Shown here piece by piece: positions 1 to 7,185 of a stretch of DNA of 64,000 nucleotides (its first letter is position 1; every line of letters starts with the position of its first letter). The stretch covers positions 62,001-126,000 of the forward strand of contig JAWKHS010000014.1 of assembly GCA_041394705.1 (NCBI GenBank). The letters are read 5' to 3'. The notes below the pieces were generated by a model. That model was given only the letters and a program-made list of their open reading frames with translations. It ran no database searches and had not been told where the DNA came from. The translations under genes and the position numbers were made by a program. Source of the stretch: Vicinamibacterales bacterium (lineage in GTDB: Bacteria > Acidobacteriota > Vicinamibacteria > Vicinamibacterales > UBA2999).

Positions 1-330
1 CAGGCCCCGGAACGCTCCGAGCCAGCCCGGCGGCAGGCCGCTGTCCGCGTGCACGAACCACAGCCAGGTCCCCGAGGCGGAGGCCGCGCCCCGGTTCAGT
101 TGCGTCCCCCGGCCCGCGGGGCCCTCCACCCACAGGACGTCCGGCCGCGCTTCGCGGAGGGGACGGCTGCCGGCACGGGTCGCCCGGTCATCGGCCGACG
201 ACACGATCACCTCCACGTCGGGCGCCGGCACCAGCTGCGCCAGGAGGCGCGCGAGCGGGACGGCGTCGCCGCGCACCGGAATCACGACGCTGACGAGCGG
301 AGAAGGCCCCCCCACCGGCACCGCGCCCAT
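1..330 (-). CDS. Glycosyltransferase family 2 protein (3' part beyond window)
   Basis: The first 110 residues of a glycosyltransferase run off the left edge. Visible are the GT-A opening strand (PLVSVVIPVRGD), then GPAGRGTQLNRGA and WLWFVHADS, in which the HADS stands where the metal-binding DxD lies. This spacing is typical of the short TIGR04283-type family 2 transferases (about 230 residues, no membrane anchor), whose sugar donor is generally unknown. The start is the ATG at 330; only 14 bases separate it from the divergent kinase-like gene, so the two promoters must overlap coding DNA. The family call is firm for the N-terminus. Substrate and the C-terminal half cannot be seen. Confidence 0.8.
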   Translation of the reverse strand, partial: MGAVPVGGPSPLVSVVIPVRGDAVPLARLLAQLVPAPDVEVIVSSADDRATRAGSRPLREARPDVLWVEGPAGRGTQLNRGAASASGTWLWFVHADSGLPPGWLGAFRGL

Positions 331-344
331 AGTACCGTCAGGCC

Positions 345-992
345 ATGACCCCCCACGAGGTTGCCGAGCTCCTCTCGCTGACGGGACACGAGCTCCGGGC
401 GCCCGCCGGTGTCATCGGCGGGTACCTGGGGCTGCTCGAAAAGCACGCCGACGCGCTGTCGCCGGCGGATCGGCGCGCCGTCGCGGGCGCGCGACGCGCG
501 CAGGAGCTGATCGTCGAGCTCCTGGATCAGCTCCGACACGTGGCCGCCATCTGGTCGACCGACGGACGCCAGCGTCCGACGGCGCGGACGGCCGTCGCCG
601 AGGTGGCCGCCCTCCTGCGATCCGGCGTGACCGACGTGGTCACGGAGGTGGCCTACGACGCGGCGTCGGTCGTGGGCGACGTGCCGCTGACGCGCGAGGA
701 ACTGGCGCTGGTGGTGGACGCGATGGCCCAGGTCGTCGTGCGCGAGCACGGCGGCGTGCTCCGCTGCCACGTCTGGCGCGATGCCGCGTCGGCCCACGTG
801 GAGGTCACGACCACCGCACCCGCCCAGGACGCGCTGCCGCGCCCGCCGTTCTCGCGCTACCGGGGCGGCCTCGGCCTCGCGCTGGTCCGCGCGCACGCGC
901 TCGTGGAGGGCGCCGCCGGGCAGATGGCGCCCATCGACGAGGCGTCGTCGCGCGGCATCCGGGCTACGCTGCCGCTGCTCCCATCCATGTGA
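345..992 (+). CDS. Degenerate sensor histidine kinase-like protein
   Basis: A 215-residue protein opening with an H-box (LTGHELRAPAGVIGGYLGLL, candidate phospho-acceptor His15) and a dimerisation-type helical hairpin. The second half keeps a G2-like stretch (GGLGLALVRAHALVEG, about residues 179-194) of a HATPase_c domain. The N-box asparagine is absent (VVDAMAQVVV occupies that place) and no DxGxG box is visible. There is no sensor, membrane segment or receiver domain, and no response regulator nearby. It may act as a phosphotransfer or decoy protein rather than an ATP-using kinase. Its 3' end overlaps the convergent acyltransferase gene by 29 bases. The weak hexamer TAGTAC lies 9 bases before the ATG. 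Confidence 0.7.
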   Translation: MTPHEVAELLSLTGHELRAPAGVIGGYLGLLEKHADALSPADRRAVAGARRAQELIVELLDQLRHVAAIWSTDGRQRPTARTAVAEVAALLRSGVTDVVTEVAYDAASVVGDVPLTREELALVVDAMAQVVVREHGGVLRCHVWRDAASAHVEVTTTAPAQDALPRPPFSRYRGGLGLALVRAHALVEGAAGQMAPIDEASSRGIRATLPLLPSM

Positions 993-2013
993 GCACGCGG
1001 TCGCGCAGCGCCGTCACCGGCACCAGGCGGCGGAAGTACATCGACGCCACCGCCATCACGCCGTAGCACACGAGGATCCGCACGGCCGACTGCGCCACCA
1101 TCGACCAGTCGGCCATGAGCGGGTCGAGCGCGTACATCACGGGCATGTGCGCGACGAACACGAAGACGGTCTGGGCCGACAGGAACTCGGCCGCGTGCGA
1201 CGGCCCGAGCCGCCGCGTCAGGTGGTAGAGCCCCCAGCACGTGCCCAGGTAGAGCGTCGACACGGCCGCCGACAGCACCAGGCGCATGCCCGTCGACGTC
1301 CCGCCGGTGACAGGCCGAAACGGCCCGAACATGTCGAGCGGGATGCCCAGCGCGGGCTGGGCGACGAGCCACGCCAGGCCCAGCACCACGAGCGCCCAGC
1401 CGAGCGCGCCGCCCTTCACGGGCGTCGCCGGGCCGGCCATCGCCGCCTGCCCGGCCGCGCGGCCCAGCAGGAAGCACCCGAACCAGTTCGGCAGGATCAT
1501 GTACGCCTGGAACCCTCCCAGGTGGTCCCAGGCGTAGGCCCGCACGGCGATCTCGACGGCGAGCGTGCCCACGAGGACGGGAGTCGTCACCGTCACATGC
1601 CGGAACAGCAGCGCCCACGCCACGATCAGGTGGATGTAGGTGCCGATGTACCAGGTGGTGGGATTCGCCGGGAAGTTGTTCACGAGCACGTTGGCGCCGA
1701 AGACCAGCGGCGTGAAGTTGCTGAGCCTGGCGCCGCCGTCCACCGCGAGCCCGATGACCGACAGGAGCACGGCGAAGAGCCCGCCAACGAACATGATCTC
1801 GAACAGCCGGCGGACCACGACGGTGCCCACGGGCCGGCGCTCCGACGCCAGCGAGTAGCCGGCCACGAACACGAACAGCGCCACGCCCAGCTGCTTGGGA
1901 AAGATCGGCGGGAAGTACTCGTTGATCGTCCACCCCGCCACGTGCCCGTAGACGACCAGCGTGATGCCGATGGCCTTGAGCCAGTCGATGAACGCCAGCC
2001 GTTCCCGGCTCAC
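964..2013 (-). CDS. Acyltransferase 3 family integral membrane protein (OafA-like)
   Basis: A 349-residue polytopic protein of the acyltransferase 3 family, which moves acyl groups (usually acetyl) from the cytoplasm onto exported glycans or lipids. The opening ERLAFIDWLKAIGITLVVYGH carries the family's conserved His on the first membrane helix, and about ten hydrophobic segments follow. There is no fused SGNH domain. It is the last gene of the minus-strand operon and its ATG overlaps the stop of the hexapeptide transferase by 4 bases, so the two are probably translated together. The position suggests it delivers the final acyl decoration made by the upstream ACP/SDR/ligase genes. The acyl donor and acceptor are inferred, not seen. 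Confidence 0.8.
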   Translation of the reverse strand: MSRERLAFIDWLKAIGITLVVYGHVAGWTINEYFPPIFPKQLGVALFVFVAGYSLASERRPVGTVVVRRLFEIMFVGGLFAVLLSVIGLAVDGGARLSNFTPLVFGANVLVNNFPANPTTWYIGTYIHLIVAWALLFRHVTVTTPVLVGTLAVEIAVRAYAWDHLGGFQAYMILPNWFGCFLLGRAAGQAAMAGPATPVKGGALGWALVVLGLAWLVAQPALGIPLDMFGPFRPVTGGTSTGMRLVLSAAVSTLYLGTCWGLYHLTRRLGPSHAAEFLSAQTVFVFVAHMPVMYALDPLMADWSMVAQSAVRILVCYGVMAVASMYFRRLVPVTALRDRVLTWMGAAAA

Positions 2014-2636
2014 GCCGTCGCTCCCGCCTCCGACGCGGACGCCGGCGAGGGCCAGTCGATCTTGCGGACGAAGCGGGCGGGATTGCCTGCCACGACGATG
2101 CCGCCCGGCACCGGCGCCGACACGACCGCGCCGGCCGTGACGAGCGACCGCGGCCCCACGTCGTTCATGATGATCGCGCCCTCCCCCACCAGCACGTGCT
2201 CGCCGATGGCCACGATCCGGAGCTTGTCCACGTGGTACGGCGTCCAGCGGCCGTCGGGACCCGGCTCGTGGAGCTCGGTACCGGACAGCACGCTCGCGCG
2301 GCTGCCGATCGAGCAGCCGTCGCCGAGGCGGGCGGCGCCGACGAGCGCGTAGTGGCCCACGTAGACACTGCTGCCCACCTGCGCCACGCGGTGGGTGAAG
2401 AAGGCGCCGTGGTTGACGTACAGATTGGGGCCGCAGGAGGCGAGCGTGGACTCGTAGAACGCCGCGCGCAGGAACACGCCGGGCCGGCCCGGCATCCCCG
2501 CCAGCGCCTGGGCGCAGAAGGCGAAGGCGCCCTCCCCCGTCGGTACGACCGCGCGCTCCAGGGCGCAGAGCGCCGTGAGCGGCAGCACCGCGAGGCGGGC
2601 GGCGAACGACGACAGCTGTTTGAGGAGGGGTCGCAC
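2010..2636 (-). CDS. Left-handed beta-helix (hexapeptide) acyltransferase
   Basis: A 208-residue protein with a left-handed beta-helix of hexapeptide repeats over roughly residues 65-200 (GPNLYVNHGAFF, GSSVYVGHYALVG, GCSIGSRASV, GEHVLVGEGAIIM, PRSLVTAGAVV) ending GGIVVAGNPARFVRK, the usual close of the maltose/galactoside O-acetyltransferase and CatB-like group. His residues in the coils (VNHGAF, VGHYAL) are candidate catalytic bases. About 60 N-terminal residues are helical and unassigned. The start is a GTG. It lies 31 bases after the AMP-ligase and overlaps the membrane acyltransferase. It probably transfers an acyl group from the neighbouring carrier protein or from acyl-CoA to a sugar nucleotide. 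Confidence 0.8.
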   Translation of the reverse strand: MRPLLKQLSSFAARLAVLPLTALCALERAVVPTGEGAFAFCAQALAGMPGRPGVFLRAAFYESTLASCGPNLYVNHGAFFTHRVAQVGSSVYVGHYALVGAARLGDGCSIGSRASVLSGTELHEPGPDGRWTPYHVDKLRIVAIGEHVLVGEGAIIMNDVGPRSLVTAGAVVSAPVPGGIVVAGNPARFVRKIDWPSPASASEAGATA

Positions 2637-2667
2637 GGCGTGGGTGGCGGCCTGGCCGCCCCTAACC

Positions 2668-3999
2668 TTATCGCAAGCGCTTGAACCGTTCCGAGTAGAG
2701 CACGTCGTCGGTCACCTTGATGCGGGTCGGCACCTTGTAGCCCTCGAGTTTCGCCGCACAGGCCGCACGCACGCGCGCCTTGAGCTGGGGCAGCGGTTCC
2801 GGCGTCTTCAACCGGAGCGTGGCGACGACGATCTGCCCGGTGATGGCGTTGGCCTCTCCCTCCACGACCGCGTCGGCCACGTTGTCGAGCGTGAGGAGCA
2901 CGCTCTCGACCTCCGCCGGGTAGACCTTGGCGCCGCCCACGTTGATGATGTCGCTCTTCCGGCCCAGGATCCGGAGCCACTCCCCGTCCTGCTCCACGAG
3001 GTCGCCCGTGTCGAGGAAGCCGTCGGGCGAGAACGGACTCGGCGCGTTCAGGTAGCCGAGCATGGCGGACTCGGCGCGAATCCAGAGCCGCCCGTCCACG
3101 ATCTTGGTCTCGTAGCCCTCGCCGCCGACGCGCACCCACAGCGAGTCGTTGCCCCGAGACTGCGACCGCAGGATCCCGACCTCCGACAGTCCGTAGGTCT
3201 GCTGCAGCTTCACGCCGGGCAGCTCCTGGTGCACGAGCGCCAGCGTGCTCTCGGGCATCGGCTCGGTGCCGTAGGTGACCAGTTGGAGCGAGGACAGATC
3301 GTGGCGGCGATGCGCCCCGGAGAGCATCAGCAGGTTCAGGAACGTCGGCGAGGTCGGCAGGAGCTCCACCCGGTGGGCGGCAATGGCCTCGCAGACGGCG
3401 TCCGGCGTCCTGGCGGCGGCCACCACGCAGGCGCCGCCGTTGGACAGCGTGTAGAAGAGCGTGTTGACGCCGCCGATGTGATCGAGCTGCAGGAACACCA
3501 GCGTCCGGAAGGCGCGCTTGCGCACGCGGAACTTGCGGAGCAGCCGCTCCAGGTCGTGGACGACGCCCTTCGGCGCCCCCGTGGACCCCGACGAGAAGAG
3601 CACCAGGCCGGGCACACCGCGCTCCCGAAGGGTCTGGTAGTGCGCGTGCGTCGCCGCGGCCCCGGTACGGGTCACGGTGACGCCGCCGTCGCCGACGGTC
3701 ACCCGGACCTCCACCTCGCCGATCTCCAGGAACGAGGCGTGGTGGGCGCGGGCCGCGCGCGACAGCGGCACGATGAGACAGCACTCGGCCGTCAGCGCGA
3801 TGAACCAGGCCACGCCCTGCAGCCCGTACTCGGCCTCGAGCGACACCACGGTGCCGGCGCCCACGCCCTCGGCGGCCAGGCGCGCCCGCGCGTCGGCCAC
3901 CGCCTGCAGCAGCGTGGCGCCCGAATGCGCCCGGGGCCCCTCGGCGATGGCCAGGCGCTCGGGCGCCTCGCCCACGGCATCGATCAACACGTCCACCAT
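2668..3999 (-). CDS. AMP-binding (acyl-CoA/acyl-ACP synthetase family) ligase
   Basis: A 443-residue ANL-superfamily adenylating enzyme, shorter than the usual 500-550. It has the phosphate-loop motif LFSSGSTGAPKGVVHD, the YGLSE motif, LDTGDLVEQDGEWLRILGR with the hinge, and IINVGGAKVYPAEVE. The C-terminal catalytic Lys is in SERFKRLR at the very end. It would activate a carboxylic acid as acyl-AMP and pass it to CoA or, given its neighbours, to the carrier protein encoded two genes upstream. The start ATG at 3999 shares one base with the SDR stop (TGATG), indicating translational coupling. An internal upstream extension of the same frame overlaps the SDR gene and was discarded. Confidence 0.85.
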   Translation of the reverse strand: MVDVLIDAVGEAPERLAIAEGPRAHSGATLLQAVADARARLAAEGVGAGTVVSLEAEYGLQGVAWFIALTAECCLIVPLSRAARAHHASFLEIGEVEVRVTVGDGGVTVTRTGAAATHAHYQTLRERGVPGLVLFSSGSTGAPKGVVHDLERLLRKFRVRKRAFRTLVFLQLDHIGGVNTLFYTLSNGGACVVAAARTPDAVCEAIAAHRVELLPTSPTFLNLLMLSGAHRRHDLSSLQLVTYGTEPMPESTLALVHQELPGVKLQQTYGLSEVGILRSQSRGNDSLWVRVGGEGYETKIVDGRLWIRAESAMLGYLNAPSPFSPDGFLDTGDLVEQDGEWLRILGRKSDIINVGGAKVYPAEVESVLLTLDNVADAVVEGEANAITGQIVVATLRLKTPEPLPQLKARVRAACAAKLEGYKVPTRIKVTDDVLYSERFKRLR

Positions 4000-4700
4000 C
4001 AGCTGAACCCACCCAGATAGACGACCTGCCCGGTGACCATCCCGCTTTCGGGCCGCGCGAAGAACTCGACCACGTTGTACACGTCGTCCGCCGTCGCCCA
4101 GCCCGGGCGGGGCTGGCGCTGGACCAGCTTCTCGATGGTCGCTTCCGGCACGTTGGCCGTCAGCCTCGTCTTGATCGGCGACGGCCCGACGGCGTTGCAG
4201 GTGATGCCCCAGCCGCCGACTTCCTTCGCGGTGACGCGCGTGAGCATCTCGACGGCGGCCTTCGAGGCCGCGTAGATGGCTTCGCCCTCCAGACGCAGCG
4301 GCACGGCCACGGTGGAGAGGTTGATGATGCGGGGCGCCGTCGACTGGCGCAACAGCCGGATCGCCTGCGTGGTGCAGAAGAACGTGCCGAGCACGTTGGT
4401 CTCCAGCACGCGGCGGGCGTCGTCGGCCGGCGTGAGCGCGACCACGTTCATCCGGGCGATGCCGGCGTTGTTCACGAGGATGTCGAGACCGCCGGCGTCC
4501 TTGCGGATGGCCCGGAACATCTCGCGCACGGCGTCGGCGTCGCCGACGTCCAGGGCGAAGTGCCGGTAGCGCTCGTGCGCGGGCGCGTCGGTGGTCCGGC
4601 CGCACCCGAAGACGCGATCGCCGGCGGCCAGGAACTTCTCGACCAGCGCGGCGCCGATGCCTCGCGACGCCCCCGTCACGAGGACCCGGCGCGCGGTCAC
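3999..4700 (-). CDS. SDR family oxidoreductase (FabG-like 3-oxoacyl-ACP reductase)
   Basis: A 233-residue classical short-chain dehydrogenase. The NAD(P)-binding TGASRGIG is at residues 10-17, followed by NNAG, the catalytic Ser in LSTVAVP, and Tyr-Lys in YAASK. The C-terminal MVTGQVVYLGGFS is typical of FabG. It sits between an acyl carrier protein gene (4-base overlap) and the adenylating ligase (1-base overlap), which favours reduction of a carrier-bound 3-oxoacyl group to a 3-hydroxyacyl group. No dedicated ketosynthase is present in the window, so the 3-oxo substrate would come from elsewhere. The family is certain; the substrate is inferred from context. Confidence 0.88.
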   Translation of the reverse strand: MTARRVLVTGASRGIGAALVEKFLAAGDRVFGCGRTTDAPAHERYRHFALDVGDADAVREMFRAIRKDAGGLDILVNNAGIARMNVVALTPADDARRVLETNVLGTFFCTTQAIRLLRQSTAPRIINLSTVAVPLRLEGEAIYAASKAAVEMLTRVTAKEVGGWGITCNAVGPSPIKTRLTANVPEATIEKLVQRQPRPGWATADDVYNVVEFFARPESGMVTGQVVYLGGFS

Positions 4701-4993
4701 GAGCGGGGCTCCAGCAGCCCGCCGATGTACTGCACGAGCGCCGGCACGTCGCGGAACGGGCTCTGCCGCTGGGACATGGCCCGGGCGTCGCTGAGCTCCA
4801 CCTCGACGCCCTCGTCCCTGAGCGCGTCCTCGATGTCCACCAGGAGGGCGACGAGCCCCAGCGAGTCGAGCGGGCTGCCGGGGGCGAAGATTGGTGCGTC
4901 GGCCGCCACCGCGAGCTGCTTCGACGCCTCCCGCGCCAGGTTCGCGTTCGTGAGGGCTCCCAGGACGACTTGCTCGATCCGCTCTCGTGTCAC
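4697..4993 (-). CDS. Acyl carrier protein
   Basis: A 98-residue carrier protein with the phosphopantetheine attachment motif PLDSLGLVALL; the modified Ser is about residue 43. It has acidic flanking helices and a longer loop after the motif than housekeeping AcpP. It begins with GTG, with a GGAG 11 bases upstream, and heads the operon ACP - SDR - ligase - hexapeptide acyltransferase - membrane acyltransferase. It is likely a dedicated carrier for a short or hydroxylated acyl group rather than the fatty-acid synthesis ACP. It overlaps the SDR gene by 4 bases (ATGA). Confidence 0.85.
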   Translation of the reverse strand: MTRERIEQVVLGALTNANLAREASKQLAVAADAPIFAPGSPLDSLGLVALLVDIEDALRDEGVEVELSDARAMSQRQSPFRDVPALVQYIGGLLEPRS

Positions 4994-5102
4994 GACGGTG
5001 TGTCTCCGTTCCAGCTATCGGTTCGACCTCACGGGCCGGACACGGCCCGCCCGGGCACGCCGAGGCCCTGTCCTGCCCGGACCTGCGCGGGGGCGCGCGG
5101 GA

Positions 5103-6653
5103 CTATCGCAGCGCGTCGAGGGACTTGCCGCGCGCGATCTCCCGGCCCACGCATCGCTCGGCACGGGCGACGGCCTCGAGCTGCGCGCCGCCCGAGACCG
5201 GACGCAGCAGCTCGGCCTCGCTCGGACACTGGACGCGCGGGTCCCGCGGCGTGGGGAGCGGAGCCTGCCGCGAGTAGTAGGCCGCCGCGCCGATTCTGAC
5301 CCATGCGGGCGCGTCGGCGAGGGGCGGCCCGAGCACGGCCGACGCCACCTCGAAGCGGAGCGTCGACTCCAGGGCGCCGCGGTCGCGCAGCGCCCCGAGG
5401 GGCGCCACGTCGATCGCGGTGCCGACCGTCGCGCCGTACACCCACCACGGCTGCCCGGTCGCCAGTCCGAAGGCCTCGCGCGAGGCGTGGGCCGTGATGG
5501 TGAGGAGGGCGGGCGCGTCCACCTCCGCGCGCGCGGCCACGTCGTCGCGCGTGTGCCGGACGAGCGCAAGCAGCGCGTCGCGCTCGCCTTCGTCGTCGGG
5601 CGGCAGCGCCAGGTGGACGTCGGCCGGCATCCGGGGCGCGGGGGTGGCGCGGGCCGGGCCTGCCGGCGTTCGCGGGGTCGGCGGCGCCGCCGGCACCGCG
5701 GAGGCGACGGTCGCCGGCGCCGACACCCGCCCCGCCACGGCCTCGCCGGCGAGCGGCGCCGGGCCGACGCGGAGATCGCGGAAGTAGGCGCGCAGGATGG
5801 CGGCCGTGGACTCGCCGCGCGCGGCCCGGTTGCCCGCGCACACGACGCCGAATCCCACGCCGTGGCCGTAGCCGACCCCGGAGAAACGGTAGCCGCTCGA
5901 CGAACGCGCCACCTCGAACGCGGTGCTGCGGAGCACCCGGACATCCAGCGTGCGCCCGAGGGCCATGCGCAGCTCGTGGGCCGAAATCGTGTCGGGCGTG
6001 AACCCGTCGACGCGCAAGGTCCCGGCCCGATCCGACGGCGTCCGCGACAGCACCGACAGCCCGCGCAGACGGCGGCCCGTGGCGCCGGCCGCGCGCAGCG
6101 CGCGCTCGAGGTCGGCGGTCGTGATCTCGGACGTCCAGCCCGGTTCGGCGGTGCACGCGTCGTCGGTGGGCGCCGCAGGCGCATAGTCCTTGGCGCCCGG
6201 CCAGACCTCCGAGGCCAGCGCGGGCCGCCCGCCATTGCTGGCCGAGTAGAACACGAAGGCCGGCCGTCCCCCGTCGAGCAGCACCCGACCGGCCGTGGCC
6301 AGCGCCGCCGCACGTGCGGCCGGGAGCGTGGGACGCAGCACCTGGCAGTGCGTCGTGTCGCACAGGTCGTAGCCCTCGGCCCGGTGGCGGTGCAGGTTCG
6401 CCGCCGCGAAGGTGCGGATGACGATGGCCAGGGCTTCCTGGGCCGCCGCGCCCGCGGTCGGCTGGCCCTCGCCGGACAGGACGGCGGCCACGTAGTCCTC
6501 GAGCGGCATGGTCTCGACGCGCACCCGGCCGCCCGGGACGCTCACGCCGACCCTGACGGTCTGCGGAACGACGGAATCGGCGGGCGCGGCGGCGAGGGTC
6601 GCCGCGGCGCCGACCAGCAGCCACGCGGCGGCCGGGCGGACGCGGCCCCTCAC
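5103..6653 (-). CDS. SpoIID/LytB domain protein with degenerate gluzincin-like C-terminal half
   Basis: The protein has a signal peptide (AAAWLLVGAAATLAAAPA) followed by a SpoIID/LytB domain over roughly residues 35-290. Hallmarks are MPLEDYVAAVLSGEG, the Ala-rich RTFAAANLHRHRAEGYDLCDTTHCQV, FYSASNGGR and YRFSGVGYGHGVGFG. SpoIID enzymes are peptidoglycan lytic transglycosylases acting on glycan strands. About 180 extra residues resemble an MA-type metallopeptidase fold, but the expected HExxH is replaced by RFEVA. I chose the GTG at 6653 because it overlaps the SET stop by 4 bases (GTGA) and starts directly at the signal peptide; an in-frame ATG at 6686 would overlap the SET gene by 37 bases. 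Confidence 0.78.
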   Translation of the reverse strand: MRGRVRPAAAWLLVGAAATLAAAPADSVVPQTVRVGVSVPGGRVRVETMPLEDYVAAVLSGEGQPTAGAAAQEALAIVIRTFAAANLHRHRAEGYDLCDTTHCQVLRPTLPAARAAALATAGRVLLDGGRPAFVFYSASNGGRPALASEVWPGAKDYAPAAPTDDACTAEPGWTSEITTADLERALRAAGATGRRLRGLSVLSRTPSDRAGTLRVDGFTPDTISAHELRMALGRTLDVRVLRSTAFEVARSSSGYRFSGVGYGHGVGFGVVCAGNRAARGESTAAILRAYFRDLRVGPAPLAGEAVAGRVSAPATVASAVPAAPPTPRTPAGPARATPAPRMPADVHLALPPDDEGERDALLALVRHTRDDVAARAEVDAPALLTITAHASREAFGLATGQPWWVYGATVGTAIDVAPLGALRDRGALESTLRFEVASAVLGPPLADAPAWVRIGAAAYYSRQAPLPTPRDPRVQCPSEAELLRPVSGGAQLEAVARAERCVGREIARGKSLDALR

Positions 6654-7066
6654 AGCTTGGTCGTGCAGCCGGGTCGGCAGCGACATGGGATCGTCTTGTC
6701 GCCCTCGGTGTTGTAGTCGTAGGTGAGCTCGTCGCCCGGCTTGATGTTCTTCGACGCGCGGATCCAGATGGTCTGGCCGTCCACGGCGCTGTAGCAGTTC
6801 GGCCGGCACGAGTGGTTGATGAACCGGGCGACGTTGCCGCCGACGTTGGCGTCGCGCGACCACTTGCGGTTCACGCGGAAGACCCAGATGCACCCCTGGT
6901 TGAGATACCGGTCCTCGCGCTTCTCGCTCTGCTTGTTGTCGATGAGCTCACCGGCGTAGTCGACGATGATCTTGTTCTTGTTGATGGGCTCGGCGGCGAA
7001 CACGCCCCAACCGTGCAGCTTCGAGCGCTTTCGGACGATCTTGGGAAAATACAGCGACGACGGCAT
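6650..7066 (-). CDS. SET domain protein-lysine N-methyltransferase
   Basis: A 138-residue minimal SET protein. SET enzymes methylate lysines from S-adenosylmethionine. Visible are HGWGVFAAEPI, the cofactor/pseudoknot motif NVARFINHSCRPNC (residues 78-91), and ELTYDYNTEGD with the catalytic Tyr at 118. A Cys-rich tail (PCRCRPGC) fits a post-SET zinc site completed by Cys87. Its protein substrate is unknown. I chose the ATG at 7066 over a TTG two codons upstream because TACACT lies 9 bases before it, suggesting a leaderless transcript. Its stop overlaps the start of the SpoIID-like gene, so the two are probably co-translated. Confidence 0.85.
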   Translation of the reverse strand: MPSSLYFPKIVRKRSKLHGWGVFAAEPINKNKIIVDYAGELIDNKQSEKREDRYLNQGCIWVFRVNRKWSRDANVGGNVARFINHSCRPNCYSAVDGQTIWIRASKNIKPGDELTYDYNTEGDKTIPCRCRPGCTTKL

Positions 7067-7075
7067 GCGCAACGT

Positions 7076-7081
7076 AGTGTA
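7076..7081 (-). promoter_or_regulatory. -10 element of the SET gene
   Basis: TACACT on the minus strand ends 9 bases before the ATG at 7066, with no Shine-Dalgarno between. This spacing would start transcription close to the first codon. No -35 is obvious. Confidence 0.45.
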
Positions 7082-7185
7082 GCGGAGTCCGGTCGGCTTC
7101 GGCTATCCTTCCGGCCGGCGTGCCGGATCGGCGCGTCGGGCGCGGCGTGGACGGGCACGGCGACGACGCCGGACCCCATGCCGCC

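Noticed and set aside
781..2352. Long plus-strand open frame antisense to the acyltransferase genes
   Set aside because: Its translation is Arg/His/Pro-rich low complexity without any domain, while the minus strand encodes recognisable families. Such shadow frames are common throughout this GC-rich window (for example 4560-6716 and 11317-13035).
6654..6893. N-terminal extension of the SpoIID-like protein
   Set aside because: It overlaps the SET gene in another frame and has a composition typical of shadow frames; the signal peptide begins at 6653.
7120..7185. GTG start for the triple RidA protein
   Set aside because: TATCCT lies 10 bases upstream, but the 22 added residues are Gly/Asp/His-rich and precede the signal peptide, which starts naturally at the ATG 7186.
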